Positions 1 to 8,386 of a stretch of DNA of 64,000 bases are shown in pieces; the first letter of the stretch is position 1; each line of letters begins with the position of its first letter. This stretch comes from Pantoea septica (GTDB taxonomy: Bacteria > Pseudomonadota > Gammaproteobacteria > Enterobacterales > Enterobacteriaceae). Location: NCBI RefSeq assembly GCF_002095575.1, contig NZ_MLJJ01000009.1:59858-123857 (forward strand), given 5' to 3'. A model generated the notes under the pieces. That model was given only the letters and a program-made list of their open reading frames with translations. It had not been told where the DNA came from and made no database searches. Both the position numbers and the translations under genes were made by a program.

Positions 1-617
1 TTCGCCAGCTCTACCCCAACGTGCGGCTCGAGCTTAACCAGGGCTCGCCGCAGGAGATCGTCGCCATGCTGCTGGCAGGCGAAGCGGACGTCGGCATCGC
101 CAGCGAACTGCTGGTGAACAACCCCAGCCTCGCGGCCTTTCCCTGGTTTAGCTGGCATCATGCGCTGCTGGTGCCCCGCGATCACGAGCTGGTGCAGCAG
201 CAGCCGGTGTCGCTCGGCACCCTGAGTCGCTACCCGCTGATTACCTATCGCCAGGGCATCACCGGACGCTCGCGCGTCGACCGCGCCTTTCAGAGCGCGG
301 GCCTCAAGCCGGATATCGTGCTGAGCGCGCAGGATTCAGACGTGGTGAAAACTTATGTCGAGCTGGGGCTAGGCGTCGGCATCCTTGCCGATCAGGCGTG
401 CGAAATACAGCCTGAAGAGGCGCTGGTGCGCATCGACGCGCATCACCTGTTTGACGCCAATACCGTCTGGCTTGGCCTGAAGCGCGGTCAGCTGCAGCGC
501 AACTACGTCTGGCAGTTTATGGAGTTATGCAACGCCAACCTGTCGCTGGAGGAGATCAAACGTCAGGCGCTCTCCTATCAAAGTGAAGAGGAGCCGGCGA
601 TCGACTTTCAGATCTAA
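1..617 (+). CDS. cbl: LysR-family regulator, Cbl/CysB type (3' part only)
   Basis: C-terminal two thirds of a LysR-type regulator; the reading frame is already open at base 3, so the DNA-binding N-terminus lies outside the window. The visible part is the periplasmic-binding-protein-like effector domain. Stretches such as GEADVGIAS, ITGRSRVD, SAQDSDVVKTYVELG and LKRGQLQRNYVW are typical of the CysB/Cbl pair, and the short acidic tail ending in DFQI fits Cbl better than the longer CysB. Cbl activates sulfonate-sulfur and sulfate-starvation genes, and in E. coli it sits in the same asn-tRNA/amn/yeeO neighbourhood, which supports the call. CysB itself is the main alternative. Confidence 0.8.
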   Translation, partial: RQLYPNVRLELNQGSPQEIVAMLLAGEADVGIASELLVNNPSLAAFPWFSWHHALLVPRDHELVQQQPVSLGTLSRYPLITYRQGITGRSRVDRAFQSAGLKPDIVLSAQDSDVVKTYVELGLGVGILADQACEIQPEEALVRIDAHHLFDANTVWLGLKRGQLQRNYVWQFMELCNANLSLEEIKRQALSYQSEEEPAIDFQI

Positions 618-1279
618 TCCGGCAGCGACTCGACGATGGCCAGCTGCAGGCCATCCCAGCCTTTGCTGCCGACGGTCTGCAGCGCGGTGGCCGTCAGGTG
701 CGGATTTTCGCCGATGTCGCGCAGATACTGCCGCAGCCCCTGCACATTTTCATCCGTGGACTGCGAGTCGACGATCCGTCCGCCGCGCACCACGTTATCG
801 CCGATAATCACGCTGCCGACGCGCGCCAGCTTCAACGCCCAACGCAGGTAGTGCGGATTATTGCGCTTATCGGCATCGATAAAGATCATATCGAACGTTC
901 CCTGCAGCGTCGGCAAACTCTCCAGCGCCGGCCCTACCAGCAGCTCAACTTTGTCTATCACGCCCGCCTCGGCGAAATTCTCGCGCGCCACCTGCGCATG
1001 CTGCGGCGAAAACTCCAGCGTGACGATTTTGCCGCCCTCCGGCAGCGCGCGCGCCAGCCACAGCGTGCTGTAGCCGCCCAGCGTGCCGATTTCCAGAATG
1101 CGCGAGGCGTTCATCATGCGCGCCAGCAGGTAGAGCAGCTTGCCCTGGTTAGCCGCGACGTCAATCGGCGGCAGGCCGGCGGCCGCGTTGCGCGCCAGCG
1201 CCGACGACAGCGCCGCGTCCGGTTTCACCAGCGTCTGAGTAAAGTAGTCATCGACCGCGCGCCACATATGATCGCTCAT
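614..1279 (-). CDS. SAM-dependent O-methyltransferase, class I (family 3)
   Basis: A 221-aa soluble methyltransferase of the caffeoyl-CoA/catechol O-methyltransferase family. Motif I for SAM binding is ILEIGTLGGYS at residues 61-71. The metal-binding aspartates are in FIDADK (about 133-138) and GDN (about 158-160). The start is placed at the ATG preceded by AAGGAG, not at the in-frame ATG 45 bases upstream, which lacks a ribosome binding site and would add an atypical leader. The stop overlaps the last bases of the convergent cbl-like gene. It is a single gene with its own upstream region; the acceptor substrate cannot be read from the sequence. Confidence 0.85.
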   Translation of the reverse strand: MSDHMWRAVDDYFTQTLVKPDAALSSALARNAAAGLPPIDVAANQGKLLYLLARMMNASRILEIGTLGGYSTLWLARALPEGGKIVTLEFSPQHAQVARENFAEAGVIDKVELLVGPALESLPTLQGTFDMIFIDADKRNNPHYLRWALKLARVGSVIIGDNVVRGGRIVDSQSTDENVQGLRQYLRDIGENPHLTATALQTVGSKGWDGLQLAIVESLPD

Positions 1280-1442
1280 GGTTATCTCCTTGTTTAAAAA
1301 CTGAGCATAGCAGCCGTGCGGCATAAAATTTTCTTTCCGCGCGCAAAACTCGCCGTTTAAGGTTTCTGCCCGGCGAGAAAAACATCCTGCGCTGAGGCGA
1401 CGCGATAGAGTGGAAGAAAACCGATTAAACAGGGGGAGTAAG

Positions 1443-2903
1443 ATGTCGCGTCTTCAACTAAAGGATTCCGATCTGCTGCGCCAGCAGGCGCTATTCGGCG
1501 GCCGCTGGCAGGATGCAGACAACGGCGAAACCCTGCCGGTGGTCGATCCCGCCACCCGCGAAACCCTTGCGACCATTCCGGCGCTGGGCCGCGCGGAGAC
1601 CGAAGCCGCCATCGCCTGCGCCGACGCGTCGCGCATCGCCTGGGGCAAAACCCCCAACGCCAGCCGCGCCGCGCTGCTGGAGAAGTGGCACCAGCTGATC
1701 CTCGATAACGCCGACGACCTGGCGACCATCATGACCGCCGAGCAGGGCAAGCCGCTGGCCGAAGCGAAGGGCGAAGTGCTGTACGGCGCCAGCTTTGTCA
1801 AATGGTTCGCCGAAGAGGCGCGCCGTATCTACGGCGACACGATTCCGGCGCCGAGCGAGGATCGCCGCATTCTGGTGCTGAAGCAGCCGGTTGGCGTGGC
1901 GGCGGCCATCACGCCGTGGAACTTTCCCATCGCCATGATCACCCGCAAAGTCGCCCCTGCGCTGGCGGCAGGCTGTCCGATTATCGTGAAGCCGTCGGAG
2001 CTGACGCCGCTGTCGGCGCTGGCGCTGGCGGTGCTGGCGGAGCGCGCGGGCTTTCCGGCCGGCGTGCTGCAGGTGGTGACCGGCCTGCCGACCGAGATTG
2101 GCGCGGCGCTGACCGGCAGCCGTCTGGTGCGCAAGATCTCCTTTACCGGCTCAACGCGCATCGGCCAGCTGCTGATGCAGCAGAGCGCCGATAGCGTTAA
2201 ACGTCTGAGCCTGGAGCTGGGCGGCAACGCGCCGTTTATCGTCTTCGACGACGCCGATATCGAGATCGCGGTGGCGGGAGTGATGGTCAGCAAATTCCGC
2301 AATGCCGGGCAGACCTGCGTCTGCGCCAACCGCATTCTGGTGCAGCGGGGCATCTATCCACGCTTCGTGGCGAAACTGCTTGAGGCAGTCGCAACGCTAA
2401 AGGTGGGCGACGGCTTTGCGTCCGGCAGCACCATCGGTCCGTTGATCAACGACCGCGCGGTAGAGAAAGTCAACAGCCACATCGAGGATGCGCTGGGCCA
2501 GGGGGCGGAGCTGCTGACCGGCGGCGCCAGCCACGGCAACGGCACCTGGGTGCAGCCGACGGTGCTCGGCAGGGTCACGACCCGGATGCGTATCGCCCAT
2601 GAAGAGACGTTCGGGCCGGTGGCGCCGCTGTTTATCTTCGACGAGGAAGAGGAGGCGATCGCGATGGCCAACGACACGCCCTATGGCCTGGGTGCCTATT
2701 TCTTTACGGAAAATATTCGCCGCGCCTGGCGCGTCGCCGAATCGCTGGAATTTGGCATGGTCGGCTTTAATACCGGCGCTATTTCATTAGAAGTCGCGCC
2801 GTTTGGCGGCGTAAAATTATCGGGAATAGGTCGGGAAGGTTCACGCTATGGCATTGACGAATATCTTGAGCAGAAAACTTTTCATATTGGCAGCCTGACG
2901 TAA
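1443..2903 (+). CDS. gabD: NADP-type succinate-semialdehyde dehydrogenase (GabD family)
   Basis: A 486-aa aldehyde dehydrogenase close to E. coli GabD across its whole length. It probably oxidises succinate semialdehyde to succinate in the GABA route. The oxyanion-hole Asn is in PWNF (about 160), the cofactor-binding Lys in VKPSE (183), the general base Glu258 in LELGG and the nucleophile Cys292 in GQTCVCANR. The paired cysteines of that motif are the GabD hallmark. The start is chosen at the ATG after AGGGGGAG; an ATG 33 bases upstream has no ribosome binding site. A strong terminator follows directly, so it is transcribed apart from the next operon, although a GabT-type aminotransferase lies about 13 kb downstream. 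The exact aldehyde is inferred. Confidence 0.85.
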   Translation: MSRLQLKDSDLLRQQALFGGRWQDADNGETLPVVDPATRETLATIPALGRAETEAAIACADASRIAWGKTPNASRAALLEKWHQLILDNADDLATIMTAEQGKPLAEAKGEVLYGASFVKWFAEEARRIYGDTIPAPSEDRRILVLKQPVGVAAAITPWNFPIAMITRKVAPALAAGCPIIVKPSELTPLSALALAVLAERAGFPAGVLQVVTGLPTEIGAALTGSRLVRKISFTGSTRIGQLLMQQSADSVKRLSLELGGNAPFIVFDDADIEIAVAGVMVSKFRNAGQTCVCANRILVQRGIYPRFVAKLLEAVATLKVGDGFASGSTIGPLINDRAVEKVNSHIEDALGQGAELLTGGASHGNGTWVQPTVLGRVTTRMRIAHEETFGPVAPLFIFDEEEEAIAMANDTPYGLGAYFFTENIRRAWRVAESLEFGMVGFNTGAISLEVAPFGGVKLSGIGREGSRYGIDEYLEQKTFHIGSLT

Positions 2904-2930
2904 TTCACTTTTTAAATAATTTTCTGATGC

Positions 2931-2968
2931 AAGCGTTTGTCACACTCGCGGCAAACGCTTTTTTATTT
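2931..2968 (+). terminator. Rho-independent terminator after the gabD-like gene
   Basis: A perfect 9-bp stem (AAGCGTTTG at 2931-2939 pairs with CAAACGCTT at 2952-2960) is followed by a T-rich tract. It separates the gabD-like gene from the sigma-54-type promoter region behind it. Confidence 0.9.
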
Positions 2969-3027
2969 TGTGCGCTGTGTCGTGTTTTTATCGCCGCTAG
3001 CCATTTTAGTGCAAGTTTCATGCGCGA

Positions 3028-3044
3028 TGCACCACGGCAATGCA
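3028..3044 (+). promoter_or_regulatory. NtrC-like enhancer site
   Basis: TGCACC-N5-AATGCA matches 10 of 12 positions of the dyad TGCACC-N5-GGTGCA recognised by NtrC (NR-I). It lies about 120 bases upstream of a -24/-12 promoter, the usual enhancer distance. The upstream half AGTGCA at 3008-3013 may be an extra half site. Binding is inferred from sequence only. Confidence 0.6.
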
Positions 3045-3060
3045 TGAAATTTGTGAGCTA

Positions 3061-3073
3061 AATCATCTGTTTA
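3061..3073 (+). promoter_or_regulatory. IHF-like site between enhancer and promoter
   Basis: AATCATCTGTTTA agrees with the IHF consensus WATCARNNNNTTR at all but one specified position. It sits between the NtrC-like site and the sigma-54 promoter, where IHF normally bends DNA. IHF sites are degenerate, so this rests mostly on placement. Confidence 0.4.
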
Positions 3074-3163
3074 TTTGTTCGGCAATTACGCAAAATTTCC
3101 GCTTTCAATACGGCAGAAAATTTTTTTGCGCAGTTTTAAACGCATTTTTATTTTTTAGCTGGC

Positions 3164-3179
3164 TGGCATACTTTCTGCA
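3164..3179 (+). promoter_or_regulatory. Sigma-54 (-24/-12) promoter
   Basis: TGGCATACTTTCTGCA has the essential GG-N10-GC spacing and matches TGGCAYR-N4-TTGCA except at one base of the -12 element (C for T). The predicted transcript start is near 3191, leaving a leader of about 85 bases before the aldehyde dehydrogenase ATG at 3276. It stands in an AT-rich gap (2904-3275) that otherwise holds only the terminator and the NtrC- and IHF-like sites. Confidence 0.65.
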
Positions 3180-3275
3180 TTACCTTTTGTCATGAGCTTA
3201 TTCGCGTTGAATATAAGCTCTTACAGCGGGCTAATTCCAAAATGGTTGACGGGTGTAACAAATAAGGATTTATCC

Positions 3276-4745
3276 ATGTTAAGTTTCGACCCTGAAAAAG
3301 TTTCGCTTCCTGTCGGCCACTATATCGGTGGCCATCACATTCAGACCCAGGGCGCGGCGTTCGCGGTAAAACGCCCTTCGGACGGCAGAGTCTACGCCAC
3401 GCTGCATGAGGCTGACGCTGCCGACGTGGATCGCGCGGTGCAGGCGGCGCATCAGGCGCTGAGAACCAGCGGCTGGTCGGGCTGCGCGCCGCGCGAGCGC
3501 GGCCGGGTGCTGCGCCGCTGGGCCGAACTTATCGAGCAGGACAGCCTGCTGGCGCAGCTGGAGGCGCTCGGCTCCACGCGCCCCATCGGCGACGTGGCGC
3601 AGCATGAAATTCCGTTTACCGCCGAAGCGATCCGCTTCTACGCCGAGTGCGCCGACAAGTACAGCGGCGATCTCTTTCCGACCCGCGACAGCAGCCTCGG
3701 CATGCTGATAGCGGAGCCGTACGGCGTGGTCGGCGCCATTACGCCGTGGAATTTCCCGCTGTCGATGGCGTCGTGGAAGTGCGGCCCGGCGCTGGCGGCG
3801 GGCAATGCGGTGGTGCTAAAACCCTCTGAACTGACGCCGTTCTCAACGGTGCGCATGGCGGAGCTGGCGGTGCAGGCCGGTTTGCCGGCTGGCGTGCTCA
3901 ACATCGTGCAGGGCAGCGGCGCGGTGACCGGCCACGCGCTGGTGACCCATCCGCTGGTGCGCAAAGTCTCCTTTACCGGCTCGACCCTGACCGGCGCGCG
4001 CATTATGAGCGACGTGGCGCAGCACGGCATGAAGCCGGTGACGCTGGAGCTGGGCGGCAAAAGCCCGCAGCTGGTGTTTGACGACGCGGGCGACATCGAG
4101 GTGCTGGCGCAGCGCATCCTGCGCGGCTTTACCGCTAACGGCGGCCAGGCGTGCGTCGCGGGCACCCGTCTCATCGTGCAGCGCGCCATCGCCGCGCCGC
4201 TGCTCGACCGGCTCGCCGCGCTGTGTCGCAGCGTGCGGCCCGGCGCGACGTGGCACGGCGACAGCCGATACGCGCCGCTGATCGATGAACGCCAGGGACA
4301 AAAAGTCGCGTCGGTGGTGGCCGCCGCGAAAGCGCAGGGCGCGGAAGTGCTGGTCGGCGGCGAGCGTTTCGCCGACACCGGCGACGGCTGGTTCTGGCAG
4401 CCCACGCTGCTGTGCGGCGTGGCGCAGGATAACCCGGCGGTGCAGCAGGAGATCTTCGGCCCGGTGCTGACGGTGCAGACCTTCGACGAGGAAGAAGAGG
4501 GGCTGGCGCTGGCGGCGCATGAGACGTACGGCCTGTGCGCGGGCGTGCATACCCTGAGCCTGCCGCGTGCGCTGCGCGCCATACGCGCTATCGAGGCGGG
4601 CACCGTGTGGGTCAACCGCTACGGCCGATCCGGCGATTTCATCATTCCCACCGGCGGCTTTCTCGGCTCCGGCATCGGCAAAGATTTGGGGCGGCAGGCG
4701 TTTCAGGCCTGCCAGCGCCAGAAAAGCGTACTCATCGATTTTTAA
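3276..4745 (+). CDS. NAD(P)-dependent aldehyde dehydrogenase (PuuC-like)
   Basis: A 489-aa aldehyde dehydrogenase, first gene of the operon. Catalytic features are intact: PWNF at about 157-160, the general base Glu258 in LELGG and the nucleophile Cys293 in GGQACVAG. It belongs to the amino-aldehyde/betaine-aldehyde/PuuC branch rather than GabD, and probably oxidises the aldehyde made by one of the two FAD oxidases of the same operon. The start is the ATG preceded by AAGGA; the frame is open 84 bases further upstream, but that stretch is the leader RNA of the sigma-54 promoter. The next gene follows after 28 bases. The substrate is not identifiable. Confidence 0.85.
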   Translation: MLSFDPEKVSLPVGHYIGGHHIQTQGAAFAVKRPSDGRVYATLHEADAADVDRAVQAAHQALRTSGWSGCAPRERGRVLRRWAELIEQDSLLAQLEALGSTRPIGDVAQHEIPFTAEAIRFYAECADKYSGDLFPTRDSSLGMLIAEPYGVVGAITPWNFPLSMASWKCGPALAAGNAVVLKPSELTPFSTVRMAELAVQAGLPAGVLNIVQGSGAVTGHALVTHPLVRKVSFTGSTLTGARIMSDVAQHGMKPVTLELGGKSPQLVFDDAGDIEVLAQRILRGFTANGGQACVAGTRLIVQRAIAAPLLDRLAALCRSVRPGATWHGDSRYAPLIDERQGQKVASVVAAAKAQGAEVLVGGERFADTGDGWFWQPTLLCGVAQDNPAVQQEIFGPVLTVQTFDEEEEGLALAAHETYGLCAGVHTLSLPRALRAIRAIEAGTVWVNRYGRSGDFIIPTGGFLGSGIGKDLGRQAFQACQRQKSVLIDF

Positions 4746-4773
4746 CCTTTCCTGATCAAGACGAGGTCGCGTC

Positions 4774-5442
4774 ATGGCACTGTTTAAACCGAAATTCATC
4801 ACCTTTGACTGTTACGGCACGCTGATTAACTTCGACATGGCGGGCGCAGCGGCGCGCTGTTTTAGCGATCGCGTGGCGGCAGAGGAGATGCAGGCCTTCA
4901 CTACCGATTTCTCCCGCTACCGCATGGATGAAGTGTTGGGCGCCTGGAAGCCTTACTACGACGTGGTAAGCAACGCGATACAGCGTACCTGCAAAAAGTG
5001 GGGCGTCGCGTGGGACAAGGCGGACAGCGACTTTATCTACACCGACTGCGCCACCTGGGGCCCGCATCCCGACGTGCCGGCCGGACTGGCGAAACTGGCG
5101 ACCGAATTCCCGCTGGTGCTGCTCAGCAACTCGATGAAGGATCTGCTGCCGCACCATATCCCGCGGCTGGGGGCGCCGATCCATCTGGCGATTACCGCCG
5201 AAGAGGTGGGGGCCTATAAACCGCAGATGAAAGGCTTCGAATATATGCTGCAGAAGCTCGACTGCCGGCCGGAGGAGATCCTGCACGTCTCCTCCAGCTT
5301 CCGCTACGACCTGATGACGGCGCACGATCTCGGCATCACTCATAAAGCCTGGGTTAATCGCGGGCATGAACCGGCTAATCCTTACTACGGCTATACCGAA
5401 ATCCCTGACATCGGCGGATTGCCCGCCCTGGTCGGACTCTGA
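4774..5442 (+). CDS. HAD hydrolase, haloacid dehalogenase type II
   Basis: A 222-aa HAD-superfamily hydrolase. Motif I is FDCYGTL with nucleophile Asp12, motif II is LLSNS with Ser118, motif III has Lys149 in AYKP and motif IV is SSFRYDL with Asp179. The DxYGT form of motif I and the short cap place it in the type II (L-2-haloacid dehalogenase) subfamily, many members of which act on other substrates. It lies between an aldehyde dehydrogenase and a FAD oxidase (10-base gap), so a housekeeping or catabolic role in that pathway is more likely than dehalogenation; that is inference from context. Confidence 0.85.
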   Translation: MALFKPKFITFDCYGTLINFDMAGAAARCFSDRVAAEEMQAFTTDFSRYRMDEVLGAWKPYYDVVSNAIQRTCKKWGVAWDKADSDFIYTDCATWGPHPDVPAGLAKLATEFPLVLLSNSMKDLLPHHIPRLGAPIHLAITAEEVGAYKPQMKGFEYMLQKLDCRPEEILHVSSSFRYDLMTAHDLGITHKAWVNRGHEPANPYYGYTEIPDIGGLPALVGL

Positions 5443-5452
5443 GGATCGCGCT

Positions 5453-6730
5453 ATGAAACTCGAATCGTTCTGGCAGGCCACCGCGCCGCCGTTTCACGGC
5501 GCGGCGGAAGGTTCGCTGCCGTCGCGCGCCGACGTGGTGGTGATCGGCGGCGGCTTTACCGGCGTCTCGGCGGCGCTGAGCCTGGCGCGCAGCGGCCTCG
5601 ACGTGGTGCTGCTGGAGGGCGGCGAGGTGATGAGCCAGGCGTCGGCGCGCAACGGCGGCCACTGCAATACCGGCGTGGCGCAGAACTTCGCCTCGCTGGT
5701 GGCGAGCCAGGGCATCGAGAAAGCGACGCGCTTCTACCGCGCCTATGACGACGCGGTAAGCTACGTCGAACAGCTGGTGCGCGACGAGCAAATCGACTGC
5801 GATTTTCGCCTGTGCGGCAAGCTCAAGCTCGCCAGCAAGGCGTCCCATTTCGCCGGGCTGCGCGAGGCCTGGGAGCTGATGCGCCGCACCGTGGACCCGG
5901 AGATCGAGCTGCTCGACCAGACGGCTATCCGCCGCGAAGTCGGCAGCGACGCCTTTCACGGCGGCCTGCTGCAAAAGCGCGGCGGGCAGATGCATATGGG
6001 CAAGTTCGGCATCGGTCTGGCGGAAGCGGCGGCGCGCAGCGGGGCGAAAATTTTTCCGCACCACGCGGTGACCGGCTTAACCCGCCTTGACGGCTACCGC
6101 CACCGGGTGCAGACCGCCAGAGGCGAAATCCTCGCCGATAAAGTGCTGATGGCCACCGGCTGCTCCAACGTCGGGCCTTTTCGCTGGTTCCAGCGCCGCA
6201 TTGTGCCGGTGGGCAGCTTTATCGTGGTCACGGCGCCGCTGGACGACGCGCTGATCCGCGAGGTGCTGCCGCAGGATCGCACCTACGTCACCTCGCTCAA
6301 CCTCGGCAACTACTTCCGCACCACCGCCGACCGTCGGCTGGTGTTCGGCGGCCGCGCGCGCTTCGCGGTCAGCAATCCCACCTCCGATTCGCGCAGCGGC
6401 GAAATTTTGCAGGCGACGCTGGCCAGCCTTTTTCCCCCGCTGGCGCAGGCGCGCATCGACTACTGCTGGGGCGGCATGGTGGATATGTCTGCCGATCGGC
6501 TGCCGCACGCGGGCGAGCATGACGGCGTCTTCTACTCCATGGGCTACAGCGGCCACGGCACACAGATGTCGGTGTGGATGGGCGCGGTCATGGCGGATCT
6601 GATCGCCGAAAAAAGCAACCGCAACCCCTGGCAGCGCGACGGCTGGCCCGCGCTGCCCGGTTATCACGGCAAACCGTGGTTTTTGCCGCTGGCCGGACTC
6701 TATTACAAAGCCAAAGATCGTTTCTCTTGA
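5453..6730 (+). CDS. FAD-dependent amine/amino-acid oxidoreductase (PuuB/DAO family)
   Basis: A 425-aa flavoprotein of the D-amino-acid oxidase superfamily. The dinucleotide-binding motif VVIGGGFTGVSAA is at residues 29-41, followed by an ARNGG segment seen in gamma-glutamylputrescine oxidase (PuuB) and relatives. The C-terminal GYSGHGTQMS, which contacts FAD, is present. It probably oxidises a C-N bond and hands an aldehyde to the dehydrogenase encoded first in the operon. The start is the ATG 10 bases after the HAD gene, next to a GAGGA; a longer in-frame reading would overlap that gene. The substrate may be a polyamine conjugate or N-substituted amino acid. Confidence 0.8.
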   Translation: MKLESFWQATAPPFHGAAEGSLPSRADVVVIGGGFTGVSAALSLARSGLDVVLLEGGEVMSQASARNGGHCNTGVAQNFASLVASQGIEKATRFYRAYDDAVSYVEQLVRDEQIDCDFRLCGKLKLASKASHFAGLREAWELMRRTVDPEIELLDQTAIRREVGSDAFHGGLLQKRGGQMHMGKFGIGLAEAAARSGAKIFPHHAVTGLTRLDGYRHRVQTARGEILADKVLMATGCSNVGPFRWFQRRIVPVGSFIVVTAPLDDALIREVLPQDRTYVTSLNLGNYFRTTADRRLVFGGRARFAVSNPTSDSRSGEILQATLASLFPPLAQARIDYCWGGMVDMSADRLPHAGEHDGVFYSMGYSGHGTQMSVWMGAVMADLIAEKSNRNPWQRDGWPALPGYHGKPWFLPLAGLYYKAKDRFS

Positions 6731-6775
6731 TGCTTGCATTCCAGGTGAACTTAAACGCTTATTGAGGGTACGCAG

Positions 6776-8362
6776 ATGAGTCAAAATGATAATAACGCGC
6801 TGACGCGCATGCTGACCGAAGGCACGCTGACGCGCCGCGGCCTGATGAAAATGCTCTCCGCCGGCGCGGTGATGAGCAGCGGCATTATCGGCTTTCCGCA
6901 GCTGGGCTTCGCCGCCGAAACGCCGGTGAAAGGCGGCAAAATCCGCGTAGCCATGTCCAATGCCTCCGCCACCGATACCCTTGATCCCGCCAAAGCTAAC
7001 AACAGCGGCGACTATACCCGCCAGTGTATGTTCTACAACGGCCTGACCGAGCTGGATAAAGATCTCAAAGCGCTGCCGTCGCTGGCGACGTCGCTCGACT
7101 CCAGCGACGGCGTCACCTGGCAGATCAAGCTGCGCAGCGGCGTGGCCTTTCACGACGGCAAGCCGCTTACCGCGAAAGATGTGGTCTACTCGCTTAGCCG
7201 ACACAAAGACGCTGCGGTCGCCTCGAACGCCTTTAAAATTGCCGAGCAGTTTAAGACCATCAGCGCCGTTAACGATAACGAAGTGCAGCTGGTGCTGAAC
7301 CAGGCGAACTTCGATCTGCCCTATATCCTCGCCGCGCCGCCGTTTTTGATCGTGCAGGAGAACACCAGAGACTTTACAAAGGGGATCGGTACCGGGCCTT
7401 ACGTCTGCAAGGAGTTTACGCCGGGCGTGCGCTCGGTCGGCAGCAAAAACCCCCACTACTTTAAGCCGGGCCTGCCGCATCTCGACGAGGTAGAGCTGCT
7501 GGGCGTCACCGACCAGGCGGCGCGCGTCAACGCCCTGATGTCGGGCGACCTGCATATCGTCTCGACCCTGAGCGCCAACGACTGCAAGCGCATTAAGGCG
7601 ACCAGCGATTTCGGCGTGCTGGAGAGCAAATCGGGCATGTATACCAACCTGATCGTGCGCACCGATATCAAGCCCGGCAGCAACGAAGATTTCGTGCTGG
7701 CGCTGAAATATCTGCAGCCGCGCGAGATGCTGGTGAAAACCGTGCTGCAGGGCTACGGCGACGTCAGCAACGATACGCCGGTGCCGCCTTGGCATCCGCT
7801 CTACAACGCCGAGCTGAAGCCGCGGCCGCTTGACGTGGAAAAAGCGAAATTCCACATCGGGAAGGCGGGCATGAAGGGCGCGACGGTGGAGATCGTCACC
7901 ACGCCGAACATCGAAGGCGCGGTCGAGGGCGGCCAGCTGATCCAGCAGGTAGCGCGCAACGCCGGCATCAACATCAAAGTGCGCCGCGTGCCCTATGACG
8001 GCTACTGGTCGACGCACTGGACCAAGGATCCGGTGGGCTACGGCTCTATTAACCCGCGCCCGACGCTCGATATGCTCTTCTCGCAGTTCTACCTCTCCGG
8101 CGCGCCCAACAACGAGTCGGGCTGGAAGAACGCGCAGTTCGACCAGCTGGTGGTGGCGGCGCGCGGCGAACGGGATCAGGCGAAGCGCAAACAGATGTAC
8201 GGCGATATGCAGAAGCTGATCTACGACCACTGCGGCACCATTATCCCGACCTTTATCAGCTCCACCGACGGCTACAGCAAAAAGGTGAAGGGCGTCGAAG
8301 CCTGGCCCTCCGGCATGATGATGGGCTATCGCTTTCACGAATTCGCCTGGCTGTCCGCTTAA
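6776..8362 (+). CDS. ABC transporter periplasmic binding protein, family 5 (Tat-exported)
   Basis: A 528-aa solute-binding protein of the DppA/OppA family (SBP_bac_5). The N-terminus carries a twin-arginine export signal, LTRRGLMKM with Arg20-Arg21, then a hydrophobic stretch and a probable cleavage after GFAAE near residue 47. Tat export is unusual for this family, whose members more often use the Sec route. The mature part shows family segments such as TLDPAKANN and SGVAFHDGKPLTAKDVVYSL. Two permeases and a fused ATPase follow, so the importer is complete. The ligand is probably a peptide- or opine-like compound; not resolved. Confidence 0.88.
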   Translation: MSQNDNNALTRMLTEGTLTRRGLMKMLSAGAVMSSGIIGFPQLGFAAETPVKGGKIRVAMSNASATDTLDPAKANNSGDYTRQCMFYNGLTELDKDLKALPSLATSLDSSDGVTWQIKLRSGVAFHDGKPLTAKDVVYSLSRHKDAAVASNAFKIAEQFKTISAVNDNEVQLVLNQANFDLPYILAAPPFLIVQENTRDFTKGIGTGPYVCKEFTPGVRSVGSKNPHYFKPGLPHLDEVELLGVTDQAARVNALMSGDLHIVSTLSANDCKRIKATSDFGVLESKSGMYTNLIVRTDIKPGSNEDFVLALKYLQPREMLVKTVLQGYGDVSNDTPVPPWHPLYNAELKPRPLDVEKAKFHIGKAGMKGATVEIVTTPNIEGAVEGGQLIQQVARNAGINIKVRRVPYDGYWSTHWTKDPVGYGSINPRPTLDMLFSQFYLSGAPNNESGWKNAQFDQLVVAARGERDQAKRKQMYGDMQKLIYDHCGTIIPTFISSTDGYSKKVKGVEAWPSGMMMGYRFHEFAWLSA

Positions 8363-8386
8363 CCCTCTCGACGCTGGAGAACGCCG

